A stretch of 64,000 bases of DNA, from contig NZ_RWIT01000015.1 in assembly GCF_003944715.1 (NCBI RefSeq), positions 1 through 64,000 on the forward strand, read 5' to 3'. Numbering within the stretch: the stretch's first letter is position 1; every line of letters starts with the position of its first letter. The stretch is from Hymenobacter rigui (GTDB taxonomy: Bacteria; Bacteroidota; Bacteroidia; Cytophagales; Hymenobacteraceae). The notes under the pieces were generated by a model that worked only from the letters and a program-made list of their open reading frames with translations, was not told the DNA's origin and searched no databases. Position numbers and translations under genes: made by a program. Positions 42,202 to 50,243 of this stretch are shown piece by piece.

Positions 42202-42747
42202 CTACGCATAGGGCAGCAGCGCGTCGCCGCTGATCTGCGCGTTGGTAAAGGCTGCCTGGGCGTAGTAGAGTACCGCGCCGGGCCACAGTTCGGCTTCCGC
42301 CGGAGCAGTGGGCAGCGCGTACACCTCGCCCCCGTTCACCAGCCACACGACCCGATCCGGGTAGATTTCCACCTGCAGCACATCCGTCTCCAGCCACGCC
42401 CCGCCCGGCAGGCCGCTGCCGCTGCCGTTCAGCCATACCTGCCAGGTAGCGGCTGAATCCAGGTAGAAGCCGTAGCAAAGCGTGTTGAAGGCTGGGTAGT
42501 CGTTGAACCAGCCGCAGCCGCCATAGTCGAAAATGGTGTTGTGGCCGAAGCGCAGCTTAGCCGTGGCCGGCAACGCCACTTTTCGGTTAGCTACTGCGGC
42601 GGCGAAACTGCCGGTAGCGGTGACGGTGCCGCTGGTATCGCCGGTGGTGTTGTTGCGGCTGATCCAGGTCACCGGCTGAAAGGCGCTGCTGCCGGCCGCG
42701 GCACGGAATGCGGCCCGGGTAGCCACGCAGGGTTGTAGGTTAGCCAT
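42202..42747 (-). CDS. putative virion-associated lectin-like/receptor-binding domain protein
   Basis: 181 residues, beta-rich, no signal peptide. It has many Trp, Tyr and Asn residues (F-D-Y-G-G-C-G-W-F-N-D-Y, T-W-Q-V-W-L-N-G-S-G-S, D-R-V-V-W-L-V-N-G-G-E-V-Y) and the order of strands of a jelly-roll/lectin-type sandwich, such as those on tail fibres. It overlaps the upstream 627-residue gene by eight bases and is probably part of the same adhesion apparatus. Assignment is by composition only. Confidence 0.45.
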   Translation of the reverse strand: MANLQPCVATRAAFRAAAGSSAFQPVTWISRNNTTGDTSGTVTATGSFAAAVANRKVALPATAKLRFGHNTIFDYGGCGWFNDYPAFNTLCYGFYLDSAATWQVWLNGSGSGLPGGAWLETDVLQVEIYPDRVVWLVNGGEVYALPTAPAEAELWPGAVLYYAQAAFTNAQISGDALLPYA

Positions 42748-44623
42748 GTTGCAGTTGCACTAGCAGACGCGCCGTGTTGGCGCTGGTAACAGGAATGGTT
42801 TTGATCAGCAGTTCGGCTCCGGCCGTGCGGTCGGCCGGCGTCAGCGCGTCCAAATCAGCCTGGACATCCACCAAGGCGCTGCGTTCAAGGCCGCCCTGCC
42901 ACGCCCCGGCGGCATACTTATTCACCTGAAAGGCGGCCCCCTGCGCGTTTCGGGCCCCCAGAGCCGATACGGTGAGCAGTTTCACCTTGTCTGTCAAATC
43001 CAGGCTGAACACGCGGGTGGTGGAGTCGGAGCGAATCTGCAGCTCCGTCACGCCGGATCCACCGCCAGCCGGCTGCTCATTGACTACCACCAGCGCAGAG
43101 GAAATGGGACCCAGGCACTTGCTGCCGTTACGCAGGATGACGGTGCCGGCCGTGCCGCCAATAGCGCGAACAACAGTGGCGTTGTCGACAATGAGCGTGC
43201 CCCCGGTCAGGTACGCGGCCGTGGCATTGCCTGCTGTATTGTCGTAGGTGCCGTTGGCCAACGTGACTTCGCCGCCGCTCATGTACACGATTTCCGAGAG
43301 GGCAAAGCCCGCTGCGCCGGTGAAGAGGCTACCGCCCTCCAGCCGAATCTTCGCGCTGCCGGCGCACTCCACCACCCGCTTGTACCCCTGGTCGATTGGG
43401 CCGTCGCTTTTAATGAGCGCCTGAGCGGAGCCGCTTAGCTGAAAGCCGAGTGATCCACCCAGGCGAACCGCACCGGCGACGTGGCGGAAGTTGGCGGACC
43501 CGTTGAGCACGGCCACGGTATTGTCGGGACTTCCCCCGCGCAGCAGCCCCGAGTGGGTGAGCCGGCCGTTGCTTTGGTAGACGGCATAGCCATATTCCGG
43601 GTAGAGGGCCTTCTCCACCACGATGTCGGAGCCGGCTCCCGTGACCGATACCCAGCCTCCGCCGTAGCGGCCCTCGGGGCTGTTGCCGGTAACCTTGCAG
43701 GTGATGACCGTGTTGCCGTTGTCGGTGAGTAGGCTCCAGTTCACCATGCGCCCGCCGGTGGCGTAGGTCACCCCGCCTTTTAAGAGCAGGGTTGATACGA
43801 CACTGGTGCCGAGCGCCTCGACCGTATCGCCGTAATCGGCCTGCAGGTTGGCCTGGTCAATGGTGCTGAACTGCTGAGCCGGCACACCCGGGCGGATAAG
43901 CCGGGCCTGGGCAGCCAGCGTGGCAAATTCGCCGCTCTGGCGCACTTCCTGCAAAGCCGTGCCCGCCACGTAGCCATTCGAAGGTGGGGCCGGCAGCGGG
44001 GCAAATACGGTATAGTGGGCATCCGTCTGCCCGGTGGGCAGCGGGTTTTGGTAAGTAGTTGGGGCCGGGTCATTCACCTGGTGCAGCAGCGTGGCCCCAT
44101 CCGGGTAGGTGTACTGAAACACGTCCCCGGGCTGGTACGGGTGGTCCTCCTCGAGGAACGCCGGATAGGTGGCCACCTTGTCGGCCTCCGAGCCATCGGT
44201 GCGCACCCAGCTGGCGCGCACGCGCTGCGTGGTCAGCGGCAGCGGGTTCACGTACGCCCAGAGCGGGCCGGCCGAGTCCTTGATCAGGCGAAACGAGGCC
44301 GCGCCGGCCTCCACGCCGGCAGCCGCACTGCCGGCATCGGTGGCGTTGGCCACGCTGGCCGGCTGGCCCACGGCCAGCACGTTCGCCTCCACCGTGAGCA
44401 GGTCACTGAGCGTGGGCAGCAGCAGCGCGTTGCCGCGGATGGAGTTGACCGTGAGCTGGGCCTTGGCCACAAACGTCTTGGTCATGTCCTCGGCCTGGTC
44501 GCGCAGGTCCGACTCCTTTATCTGGAAGTCGTCGTTGTCCTTGTAGCGCAGCCGCCATTTGGCCAGGAAGGCCGCCGGCGTCATGGCCACCTCCGGCAAG
44601 GGTGAAGTAGTTGAGCCAGCCAT
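42740..44623 (-). CDS. large putative tail-spike/receptor-binding protein with beta-helix-like part
   Basis: 627 residues. The first 110 residues are helical (F-L-A-K-W-R-L-R-Y-K-D-N-D-D-F-Q-I), likely the attachment part. From about 240 on, short repeats with G, N, V and T in a stacked-strand rhythm (S-G-S-A-Q-A-L-I-K-S-D-G, G-S-A-K-I-R-L-E-G-G-S-L-F-T-G, M-S-G-G-E-V-T-L-A-N-G-T-Y, L-T-G-G-T-L-I-V-D-N-A-T-V) suggest a parallel beta-helix as in tail spikes. The C-terminal 100 residues form a separate domain. ATG at 44623 follows the previous stop by one base; the frame to 44740 is an upstream extension into that gene. A host-binding role is inferred. Confidence 0.6.
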   Translation of the reverse strand: MAGSTTSPLPEVAMTPAAFLAKWRLRYKDNDDFQIKESDLRDQAEDMTKTFVAKAQLTVNSIRGNALLLPTLSDLLTVEANVLAVGQPASVANATDAGSAAAGVEAGAASFRLIKDSAGPLWAYVNPLPLTTQRVRASWVRTDGSEADKVATYPAFLEEDHPYQPGDVFQYTYPDGATLLHQVNDPAPTTYQNPLPTGQTDAHYTVFAPLPAPPSNGYVAGTALQEVRQSGEFATLAAQARLIRPGVPAQQFSTIDQANLQADYGDTVEALGTSVVSTLLLKGGVTYATGGRMVNWSLLTDNGNTVITCKVTGNSPEGRYGGGWVSVTGAGSDIVVEKALYPEYGYAVYQSNGRLTHSGLLRGGSPDNTVAVLNGSANFRHVAGAVRLGGSLGFQLSGSAQALIKSDGPIDQGYKRVVECAGSAKIRLEGGSLFTGAAGFALSEIVYMSGGEVTLANGTYDNTAGNATAAYLTGGTLIVDNATVVRAIGGTAGTVILRNGSKCLGPISSALVVVNEQPAGGGSGVTELQIRSDSTTRVFSLDLTDKVKLLTVSALGARNAQGAAFQVNKYAAGAWQGGLERSALVDVQADLDALTPADRTAGAELLIKTIPVTSANTARLLVQLQHG

Positions 44624-44624
44624 T

Positions 44625-45290
44625 TTATAGTATCTGGTAAGAAAGTTTAAAGCCACTCTTGAGCACCAGGGTCTTGCCGGCTGGCACCGTGGCCAGCCGC
44701 CGCCCGCCCGCCGTGCGCAGCTGCACCGTGCCGCCGGCACCAGGCTGCAGCACTACCCCACTCTGCTGCCCGTACTCGGCCACCTCCCAGGTGCCCAGGT
44801 AGGGCCGGGCCCGGCGCAGGGCCTCGCCCGCGAGCGTCCAGTCGAAGCCGTTGCGCTGGGTTTCCGAGCCGGCGCTGTAGGAATCGCGCCATTCCAGCGG
44901 ATGCTCGGGCGTGCCCACCAGCTGCACCTCCCCGTTCAGGTCGCGGTAGAGCACCACGTAGCGCCCACCCTCCATGTGCTCCAGGCCCGCGGCCAGCTCG
45001 GGCGTGTGCCGGGCCAGGCTGCCGGTGAGCTTGGGGCTGAAGCCGCTACCGTGGCGGCCGTAGTCCTTGGCAGGTTGGGTGAAGCGCACCGAGCCGCGCA
45101 CCGACACGAGCTGGTACCAGACGGCCCCGGGCCGCAGCTGCAGCTGCGCAATCGTGAGCGGGCCGCGCTGGGGGAAAGCCAGCAGGTTGCTGGCCGGCGT
45201 GTACCAGAGGGCCTCCACCCCACCCAGGTTCTCGATGCCCGGCTCCTGGCGCAGGTTAGCGTAGGGTAGCATCATACTGCTGGGGGTCAT
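44625..45290 (-). CDS. phage hypothetical protein, beta-rich
   Basis: 221 residues, starting at ATG 45290 or at ATGs 15-18 bases later; all overlap the end of the upstream gene. It is beta-rich and lacks a signal peptide: V-W-Y-Q-L-V-S-V-R-G-S-V-R-F-T, Y-V-V-L-Y-R-D-L-N-G-E-V-Q-L-V-G, and a C-terminal V-Q-L-R-T-A-G-G-R-R-L-A-T-V-P-A-G-K-T-L-V-L-K. A structural protein attached to the spike gene block is likely; no family recognised. Confidence 0.45.
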   Translation of the reverse strand: MTPSSMMLPYANLRQEPGIENLGGVEALWYTPASNLLAFPQRGPLTIAQLQLRPGAVWYQLVSVRGSVRFTQPAKDYGRHGSGFSPKLTGSLARHTPELAAGLEHMEGGRYVVLYRDLNGEVQLVGTPEHPLEWRDSYSAGSETQRNGFDWTLAGEALRRARPYLGTWEVAEYGQQSGVVLQPGAGGTVQLRTAGGRRLATVPAGKTLVLKSGFKLSYQIL

Positions 45291-45918
45291 ACTGCTGCTG
45301 GCGAATCAGGTGCACCAGGTCCGAGGGACGCGCCGTAAGTTCCTGACGCACAGCGCGGTGCTGGGCCTCGCGGGACAAACCGTCCGTTTTGTGGGACAAT
45401 TCAGCCGTTTTGCGGGACATTTCGCCCGTTTTTTGGGACATTTTTCCTACCGATTTCGGGCGTCTTTTTTTCAGCTCCGGCAGGTTGCAGTTGCGCTGCA
45501 CGGCCTTGCGCAGCGTCTCGTACTGGATGTCCTCCTCGCGCAGGTCGTAGGCAGCCATAAAGTCCACGATGACCTCCTTGATGGTGGTGTGGCGGTTGAC
45601 GTGGCGGCGGATCCAGACGTAGAGCTCTTCGCGCAGCTCCTCATCCACAAAGTCGTTGAACTGGAAGATGGTGTAGTCGGTGATTTCCTTCAGCCCGTAC
45701 TGGTGCACTGGGAAGTTGCGCATGTCCAGGCTCAGCACCTGGGTGCAGTCCTCCCGCGAGCCGGCGTGGTGCAGCTTGCCCTTCACCTGCCGGCGCAGCA
45801 GGTGGTAGAGCATGCGGCCAAAGCGGCCCGTGTTGCTGAGCACGTAGGCCTCGTGGCCCAGGTGCGTGTTCAGATACTTGCGCACGTGGGGCTTTACCGG
45901 GAAATCCAGGGTTTTCAT
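45256..45918 (-). CDS. phage hypothetical protein with a heptad minirepeat
   Basis: 220 residues, basic and helical. The middle (about 155-182) holds four copies of a seven-residue unit M/L-S-x-K-T-x-E/G (K-M-S-Q-K-T-G-E, M-S-R-K-T-A-E, L-S-H-K-T-D-G, L-S-R), coded by 21-base DNA repeats. The N-terminal half (Y-V-L-S-N-T-G-R-F-G-R-M-L-Y-H-L-L-R-R) and central I-T-D-Y-T-I-F-Q-F-N-D-F recall conserved small proteins of Bacteroidota mobile elements, perhaps DNA-binding. Function unknown. It begins a run of overlapping genes that ends with the 181-residue protein. Confidence 0.5.
   Translation of the reverse strand: MKTLDFPVKPHVRKYLNTHLGHEAYVLSNTGRFGRMLYHLLRRQVKGKLHHAGSREDCTQVLSLDMRNFPVHQYGLKEITDYTIFQFNDFVDEELREELYVWIRRHVNRHTTIKEVIVDFMAAYDLREEDIQYETLRKAVQRNCNLPELKKRRPKSVGKMSQKTGEMSRKTAELSHKTDGLSREAQHRAVRQELTARPSDLVHLIRQQQYDPQQYDATLR
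45372..45445. repeat. 21-base tandem repeat inside a gene
   Basis: GGGACAnnTnnnCCGTTTTnn units start at 45372, 45393, 45414 and (partial) 45435, spacing exactly 21 bases. They encode the four heptads of the protein at 45256-45918. The period is a multiple of three, so copy-number change would keep the frame. Confidence 0.7.
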
Positions 45919-46023
45919 AGGTCAATCGTCTAAGAATAAGTCAAACCTAACGGCCCAGGCAGGCTGCGCAAAGGACCCCGGCTGGGGCGCAGTGCGCAGC
46001 CTGCCCGGGCGGGTCAGTAGCTG

Positions 46024-46425
46024 TCAGACACGGAAATGGGCGGATAGATTCTGCGCCTGCTGGTGCACTTTGCCCACGGCCGTGAGCAGGGCCGCCTGCT
46101 GCTCGGCCAGCAGCGGGCGCAGCTCCCCGGCCTGGTGGGCCTGCAGCAGAGCCAGCACCTCGTCAAACTCCAGCTGCAGGGTCCGGGGGCGCACCGGCCG
46201 TCCCCGGGGCGGCAGCGGCCAGCGGTCCTGGGCCAGCCGTCCGGTGCGGGCCGCCAGCGTCAGCAGGGGCCGTAGCGTCAGGGCCGTGCCGGTCGCCAGC
46301 GGGGCCAGGGCCGCCTGTTCCCCAAGCAGGTGCAGATGCCGGCGCAGGCTGCCCCACAGGGCGCAGGCCTCCAGCTCCGAGAGCCGGATGCACTGGCGCA
46401 GCTCCAGCAGCCTCATCTCGACCAC
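46024..46425 (-). CDS. hypothetical helical phage protein
   Basis: 133 residues, Leu-, Ala- and Gln-rich, with almost continuous helices (L-L-E-L-R-Q-C-I-R-L-S-E-L, A-L-L-Q-A-H-Q-A-G-E-L-R-P-L-L-A-E-Q-Q-A). No signal peptide, no motif. It overlaps the next upstream gene (46413-46691) by 13 bases, so both come from one transcript. Probably an accessory replication or regulatory protein by location. Confidence 0.45.
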   Translation of the reverse strand: MVEMRLLELRQCIRLSELEACALWGSLRRHLHLLGEQAALAPLATGTALTLRPLLTLAARTGRLAQDRWPLPPRGRPVRPRTLQLEFDEVLALLQAHQAGELRPLLAEQQAALLTAVGKVHQQAQNLSAHFRV

Positions 46426-46691
46426 ACTCCCTTCTCCAGGCGGGTGTACTCGGGCTTTCCCGAGGCCTGGTTGTCGTAGATGATGGCCCGGGCGATGCGC
46501 GCGCCCATCTGCTCGGCCTGCTTCTTGAGCTGGCGCAGCCCGTAGGCAGCCGGATCGGCGACCTGGTAGCGGCCGGAGGTATCGAAACTGTACATATCCA
46601 GCTGACCGGCCGTGCCGGGCTGAACGTGGGTGAAATACACGCGCATCTTAAACAGGGCGCGCACTTTCAGGGGAGCTGCTGACTGGGTCAT
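46413..46691 (-). CDS. small hypothetical phage protein
   Basis: 92 residues. A beta strand pair at the start (F-K-M-R-V-Y-F-T-H-V-Q-P-G), then R-Y-Q-V-A-D, and a helix with K-K-Q-A-E-Q-M-G-A-R-I-A-R-A-I-I-Y-D. No family recognised. ATG at 46691, after a 36-base gap behind the wHTH gene; overlaps the following gene. Confidence 0.5.
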   Translation of the reverse strand: MTQSAAPLKVRALFKMRVYFTHVQPGTAGQLDMYSFDTSGRYQVADPAAYGLRQLKKQAEQMGARIARAIIYDNQASGKPEYTRLEKGVWSR

Positions 46692-46727
46692 GGGAAAAAT
46701 GAGAGAAGGATGGGTGAAGGAAAAGCG

Positions 46728-48080
46728 TTAGCGTAGCAGCGGCTCGGCCAGCTTGTGGTACTTGTCCAGGGCCAGCGTGCCGCCCAGCTGCTCCAGGGCG
46801 GCCACGTGCCGGTGGTAGAGGGTGCGGCGGCTTTCGGCCTCCACAATCCAGCGCGGCACCCGCAGCGGGGTTTTCTGCCCCAGCTCCAGCTTGCGGCGCA
46901 CCTTCAGCTCGCCGATGGCCTTGCCGACGGCCCGGTTAACGCGGGCCAGCTGCTCGGCGCGCTGGTCGGCCACCAGCCACTTGAGGGTGCCCTTGAAGCC
47001 TTTCTCGTTTTCGAAGTCGAAGTAGCCGCGGCCCGTGACCATCTCGGCCCAGGGCATGGGGGCCCAATAGCGGCCGGCGTGGCGGGTGAAGTACTTCTCG
47101 GCCAGTTCGATGCGGCGCAGTACGCCCTTGTGGTACCGCTCGAAATCAAAGTGCTGGTCGGTGAAGCCGCGGTACACCCCGCGCAGGATGGCCTGTCGGG
47201 CCAGCTGCTCCTGGAAGGCGTTGAAGCGCTGCTCGGGATAGAGCAGGGCCTTGGCCAGCAGCCAGGCTTCGATGACGAAGGCCTCGTAGTTGGCTGGTAG
47301 TTCGGGCTGGGTGGGTGGCGCTACCGGCGTGGGGGTTTCGGGGGCCGCGGCCGCCGCGCCCCGCCCCTGCCCTTGTTTCGCCGCCTGGGCCGCGCGTCCA
47401 GCCGGGTTGCTGGCCTCCGCTTCCTGAAAAGGTCTTTCAGAAACGACGTCCGAGGCATTTTCTCCACATTGCCCGATTTCTAATTTCTGCTCTTTATGAT
47501 CTTCCAGAAGCTCAATAACCGGAAATTTTGTACCGTTTGTGGATAACGCGGCGGCGATGCTGGTGCAAGTAGAAACGGGTGCTACGGCCACTTCCGGGGC
47601 GTTTTGCGGGGCTTTGCACACGTAGCTGGGGTTTATCCACAGCTCGAAGCTCCGCTGGCGGCCGTGCCACTTCTTGCGGCTGATAAAGCCCACGGCCAGC
47701 AGCTGCGCCAGGTGGTTGCGCATGGTGCGCTCGGTGAGGCTGCGCTTCTGCATGAGCTGGCGCGCATCCACCAGGATGCTGGGCAGCGTCAGCTCGCCCG
47801 TGTCGGTCACGAGCAGGCCCAGCAGCAAGGGCTGCTGGAGCAGCTTCTCCACCCGGCGGCGGTACTGCTTGAGCAGCTCCTCGCCCGTGGCCTTGGCCCC
47901 GTCGCACACGTCGCGGGAGCCGCGGCGCAGCAGCGTCTCGGTCACGCCGGCGCGCGTGCCCCGGGTGATGGTGCGCGTGACTTCGATAGTGGCCGTGCGG
48001 TGCCAGAGGTCGTCTACTTTCAGGTGCCACTGGAGCAGGCACTGGCTGAGCGGGAGCAGGTGAAGGGGGTGAGCGGACAT
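46728..48080 (-). CDS. winged-helix DNA-binding protein, likely replication-initiation or replication-module protein
   Basis: 450 residues. The region about 125-165 (R-S-L-T-E-R-T-M-R-N-H-L-A-Q-L-L-A-V-G-F-I, then R-S-F-E-L-W-I) is a winged helix-turn-helix. Before it lies a basic helical region; after it a low-complexity Ala/Pro/Glu/Gln linker (about 205-250), then a C-terminal helical domain with W-L-L-A-K-A-L-L-Y-P-E-Q-R-F. The plan (wHTH, disordered linker, helical end) is that of phage replication initiators/DnaD-like helicase loaders. A non-coding tract rich in palindromes lies directly upstream (48081-48325). No helicase or polymerase is encoded nearby. Confidence 0.5.
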   Translation of the reverse strand: MSAHPLHLLPLSQCLLQWHLKVDDLWHRTATIEVTRTITRGTRAGVTETLLRRGSRDVCDGAKATGEELLKQYRRRVEKLLQQPLLLGLLVTDTGELTLPSILVDARQLMQKRSLTERTMRNHLAQLLAVGFISRKKWHGRQRSFELWINPSYVCKAPQNAPEVAVAPVSTCTSIAAALSTNGTKFPVIELLEDHKEQKLEIGQCGENASDVVSERPFQEAEASNPAGRAAQAAKQGQGRGAAAAAPETPTPVAPPTQPELPANYEAFVIEAWLLAKALLYPEQRFNAFQEQLARQAILRGVYRGFTDQHFDFERYHKGVLRRIELAEKYFTRHAGRYWAPMPWAEMVTGRGYFDFENEKGFKGTLKWLVADQRAEQLARVNRAVGKAIGELKVRRKLELGQKTPLRVPRWIVEAESRRTLYHRHVAALEQLGGTLALDKYHKLAEPLLR

Positions 48081-48325
48081 GACTAAAGGAGAGAGAACGG
48101 TGAGGTGAGAGCGGGGTAAAGTGGCCAGAGCTCCGCCGGGGGGCGGGTATTCCCGTCCGGTAGGCTTCTGGCCGGCTCCAGGGGTGCTGGGCCTCCGTGC
48201 CCCCGGCCAGCGCGTGCTGGCCCGGTCCCTAGGTCATTCCCATCCGGTGGGAACGGTCGGCTTCCAAAGCGCCGACGGGGGCAGTGTTGCAGTAGGTGTG
48301 CGGGATGGAAAGCGGGTGGGGCCGG
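48081..48325. other. GC-rich non-coding tract with several palindromes
   Basis: 245 bases between two minus-strand genes, with TTCCCATCCGGTGGGAA (a 17-base palindrome with 6-base arms) at about 48237-48253, a related TTCCCGTCCGG at 48150-48160, and GGCCGG-rich inverted pairs near 48172-48228. Possibly the promoter and operator region, or a replication origin next to the wHTH gene; neither is shown. Confidence 0.35.
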
Positions 48326-48664
48326 CTACGGCGACGGGGGCACGTTGCCCAGGGCGGCGGCAATGGCTTGCAGGCGCTGGGTGAGCCGCTGCTCATCGGC
48401 CTGGAGCACCTGCTCCTCCTGCGGGAAGCGGCCCGGGTGCTGGCGGGCTACGCCCAGCAGAAAGCGCACCGAGTCCAGCTGCTCGGTGAGCTGGCCCCGC
48501 TCCACCAGCAGCTGGGGGCGGCGCACGCCGGCGGGCGGGCGCAGGTGCTCCAGGCCGAGCAGGTGCACAGGCTGCTGGTACTCGGCGAGCAAAAAGTCGC
48601 GGAAAGAGCGCAGGGGGCCGGCGGCGGGGCGGGCCGTGTAGAGGGCGTAGGCGGCAGTAGCCAT
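48326..48664 (-). CDS. small hypothetical phage protein
   Basis: 112 residues, helical, rich in Leu, Gln, Arg and Ala (L-T-E-Q-L-D-S-V-R-F-L-L-G-V-A-R-Q-H). No motif. It stands in a run of five small minus-strand genes (48.3-49.9 kb) that resembles an early operon opposite the repressor. Codon composition fits a real gene; the plus-strand mirror frames are longer but have Arg/Gly/Gln-rich unlikely products. Confidence 0.45.
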   Translation of the reverse strand: MATAAYALYTARPAAGPLRSFRDFLLAEYQQPVHLLGLEHLRPPAGVRRPQLLVERGQLTEQLDSVRFLLGVARQHPGRFPQEEQVLQADEQRLTQRLQAIAAALGNVPPSP

Positions 48665-48680
48665 AGCAGTCGAAGGGGGA

Positions 48681-49013
48681 TTAAGAGCGTTTCAGGCCCA
48701 TGGACTCGGCAACGGAGCGCTCCTGCCGGGGCGGGCGCTGGGGGCGGCGCGGCGGGCGCGGGGCCTTCTCCCCCACCTCGGCCCGGGAAAAGCGCCACTT
48801 AAGCAGATGCTTCCCCCGGCCGGGGCGAGGGGTGGCGTAGGGCGCGGCCCGCAGCTCGGCCAGCACGGCCTGCTCGGTGAGGGGCTCGCCCAGCAGCTTG
48901 CCCAGCACCTTGCCGATGTGCTCGGTGGTGTACTCGCTGGTGAAAGGGGGCGTACCGAACACCAGGGCCAGGGCGCTGGCTACGGGGCTCAGGGAATGGG
49001 CGGGCGTCATCAT
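48681..49013 (-). CDS. small hypothetical phage protein with basic C-terminus
   Basis: 110 residues. A helical N-terminus (H-I-G-K-V-L-G-K-L-L-G-E-P-L-T-E-Q-A-V) reads like a short winged-helix or replication-accessory fold, and residues 85-110 are Arg/Pro-rich. It overlaps the stop of the upstream gene by one base. Function unknown; a DNA-binding role is plausible from charge. Confidence 0.45.
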   Translation of the reverse strand: MMTPAHSLSPVASALALVFGTPPFTSEYTTEHIGKVLGKLLGEPLTEQAVLAELRAAPYATPRPGRGKHLLKWRFSRAEVGEKAPRPPRRPQRPPRQERSVAESMGLKRS

Positions 49014-49327
49014 CAGGCGGCCTGGGGCAGTAGCAGTTGAAACTCGCGGCGGCAGTCCGTCCAGTCGATTTCGCGGATGCCGCTGGGCAGTTCGGGCACG
49101 AGCAGCACTTCCTGGTGAGTGCTTCCCTCCTGCCGGGCCGTGCGCAGCTCCGGGGGCATGGTGCCGCGCACGTACACCGTCAGGTGGCCCTGCTGGTAGG
49201 TGTAGCCCAGAATCGGCTCGGGCGCAGGGACCAGCGCTGCCCCCTCGGGCAGCGCCTGTACCCGCACGCGCTTGCCGGTGCGGGCGTCGGTGAGCGAAAT
49301 CGGCGGAAAAAACAGTTGTTTCGACAT
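49013..49327 (-). CDS. small hypothetical phage protein
   Basis: 104 residues, beta-rich: F-P-P-I-S-L-T-D-A-R-T-G-K-R-V-R-V, then I-L-G-Y-T-Y-Q-Q-G-H-L-T-V-Y-V. No signal peptide or motif. It is coupled to the downstream gene (48681-49013) by a one-base overlap, in the early operon. Confidence 0.45.
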   Translation of the reverse strand: MSKQLFFPPISLTDARTGKRVRVQALPEGAALVPAPEPILGYTYQQGHLTVYVRGTMPPELRTARQEGSTHQEVLLVPELPSGIREIDWTDCRREFQLLLPQAA

Positions 49328-49339
49328 GGCCGGGACGGG

Positions 49340-49630
49340 TTAGGCAAGCGTGGCGGTTTCCGTGAAGGCGGGGGCCGCGGTGGCTGTGGCCGAAACCAAG
49401 CGCAGCTCCCCACGCAGGGCGGCGCGGCGCTGCTGCTCGTAGCGGCGCACCAGCGGGGTTTCCTCGCGGTACTGGGGGTGCGTGGCGTCAATTTCCTGGC
49501 AGCGGCGCTCCAGCTCGTCCAGGGACGTGAGCATCACCACGGCCGGGGGCAAGAGCGTGGTGGTGAGGCGCGCCAAATCGCGCAGGCACGGGCGGCGGGC
49601 CGGCGCCTGGGGGTCGGTGTTGAGGTGCAT
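49340..49630 (-). CDS. small hypothetical phage protein
   Basis: 96 residues from the ATG at 49630. Helical core (L-D-E-L-E-R-R-C-Q-E-I-D-A-T-H-P) and a mixed C-terminus. The longer frame to 49777 begins with a Pro/Arg/Ser-rich stretch lying inside the upstream gene and is rejected. Function unknown. Confidence 0.45.
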   Translation of the reverse strand: MHLNTDPQAPARRPCLRDLARLTTTLLPPAVVMLTSLDELERRCQEIDATHPQYREETPLVRRYEQQRRAALRGELRLVSATATAAPAFTETATLA

Positions 49631-49661
49631 AGCAAGCGAAGGGTATAGAGGGAAAAGTGGA

Positions 49662-49925
49662 CTACTTCTCGAATAGGGGCACTTCGGCTTCCTCGCCCTG
49701 GGGGCGCAGGCGGGCCGGAATGGCGTAGGTGGGCAGCGCGTACTCCACCAGGGCAATGAGGTCGGGCAGGTTGGCAATCTTGCCCTGCTTGACGTGGGAG
49801 AGCCGCCGGGCAGCCGACTCGTACTGCTGGCCGTAGCCGGCCCGAATGGCCATATCCACCGCGTAGGGCGGCAATAGCTCGCACACTTCGGCTTGCAGGT
49901 AGTAATACCGTTGCTTATTTGTCAT
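49662..49925 (-). CDS. putative Cro-like DNA-binding protein
   Basis: 87 residues. The middle region, A-A-R-R-L-S-H-V-K-Q-G-K-I-A-N-L-P-D-L-I-A-L-V, looks like a helix-turn-helix of the Xre/Cro type, in a short protein with no membrane segment. It is the first gene of the minus-strand early operon, 24 bases from a divergent plus-strand gene start (49950), so the two promoters overlap. A role in the lysis-lysogeny switch opposite the repressor at 50757 is inferred. Confidence 0.45.
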   Translation of the reverse strand: MTNKQRYYYLQAEVCELLPPYAVDMAIRAGYGQQYESAARRLSHVKQGKIANLPDLIALVEYALPTYAIPARLRPQGEEAEVPLFEK

Positions 49926-49949
49926 GGCGAAAGCGTATGTTTGGTGCGT

Positions 49950-50243
49950 ATGTTAAATCCGAGTAAACACCCGCCGGAACTGGTCAGCATCCGCAAGCAG
50001 ATGCACCGGCTTTTCCGGGAGCCGCACGATGTGCAGTTGCTACTGGAGCTGCGCGGCGAGTGGCAACAACAGTTGGAAACGCTGCAACAGCAGCCACTGG
50101 AACCCGGCGTGGCGCAGGTAGTGACCAAGGCGCTGGAGAGGCTGCGGGAATTAGCCGCTTTTGCCCTGCCCAGCCGATTCTCCCGCGAGGACCAGCGCAA
50201 GCTGTACTTCGACAGGCTCACCAGCGCGGTCGAGGACTTCTAG
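49950..50243 (+). CDS. small hypothetical protein
   Basis: 97 residues from the ATG at 49950. Fully helical with many Gln, Arg, Leu and Glu (L-L-L-E-L-R-G-E-W-Q-Q-Q-L-E-T-L-Q-Q-Q). The extended frame from 49893 runs through the start of the divergent gene. It ends by four bases inside the convergent gene 50240-50635. No family recognised. Confidence 0.5.
   Translation: MLNPSKHPPELVSIRKQMHRLFREPHDVQLLLELRGEWQQQLETLQQQPLEPGVAQVVTKALERLRELAAFALPSRFSREDQRKLYFDRLTSAVEDF

Noticed and set aside
45372..45445. CRISPR or integration repeats
   Set aside because: The 21-base period is entirely coding and has no unique spacers.
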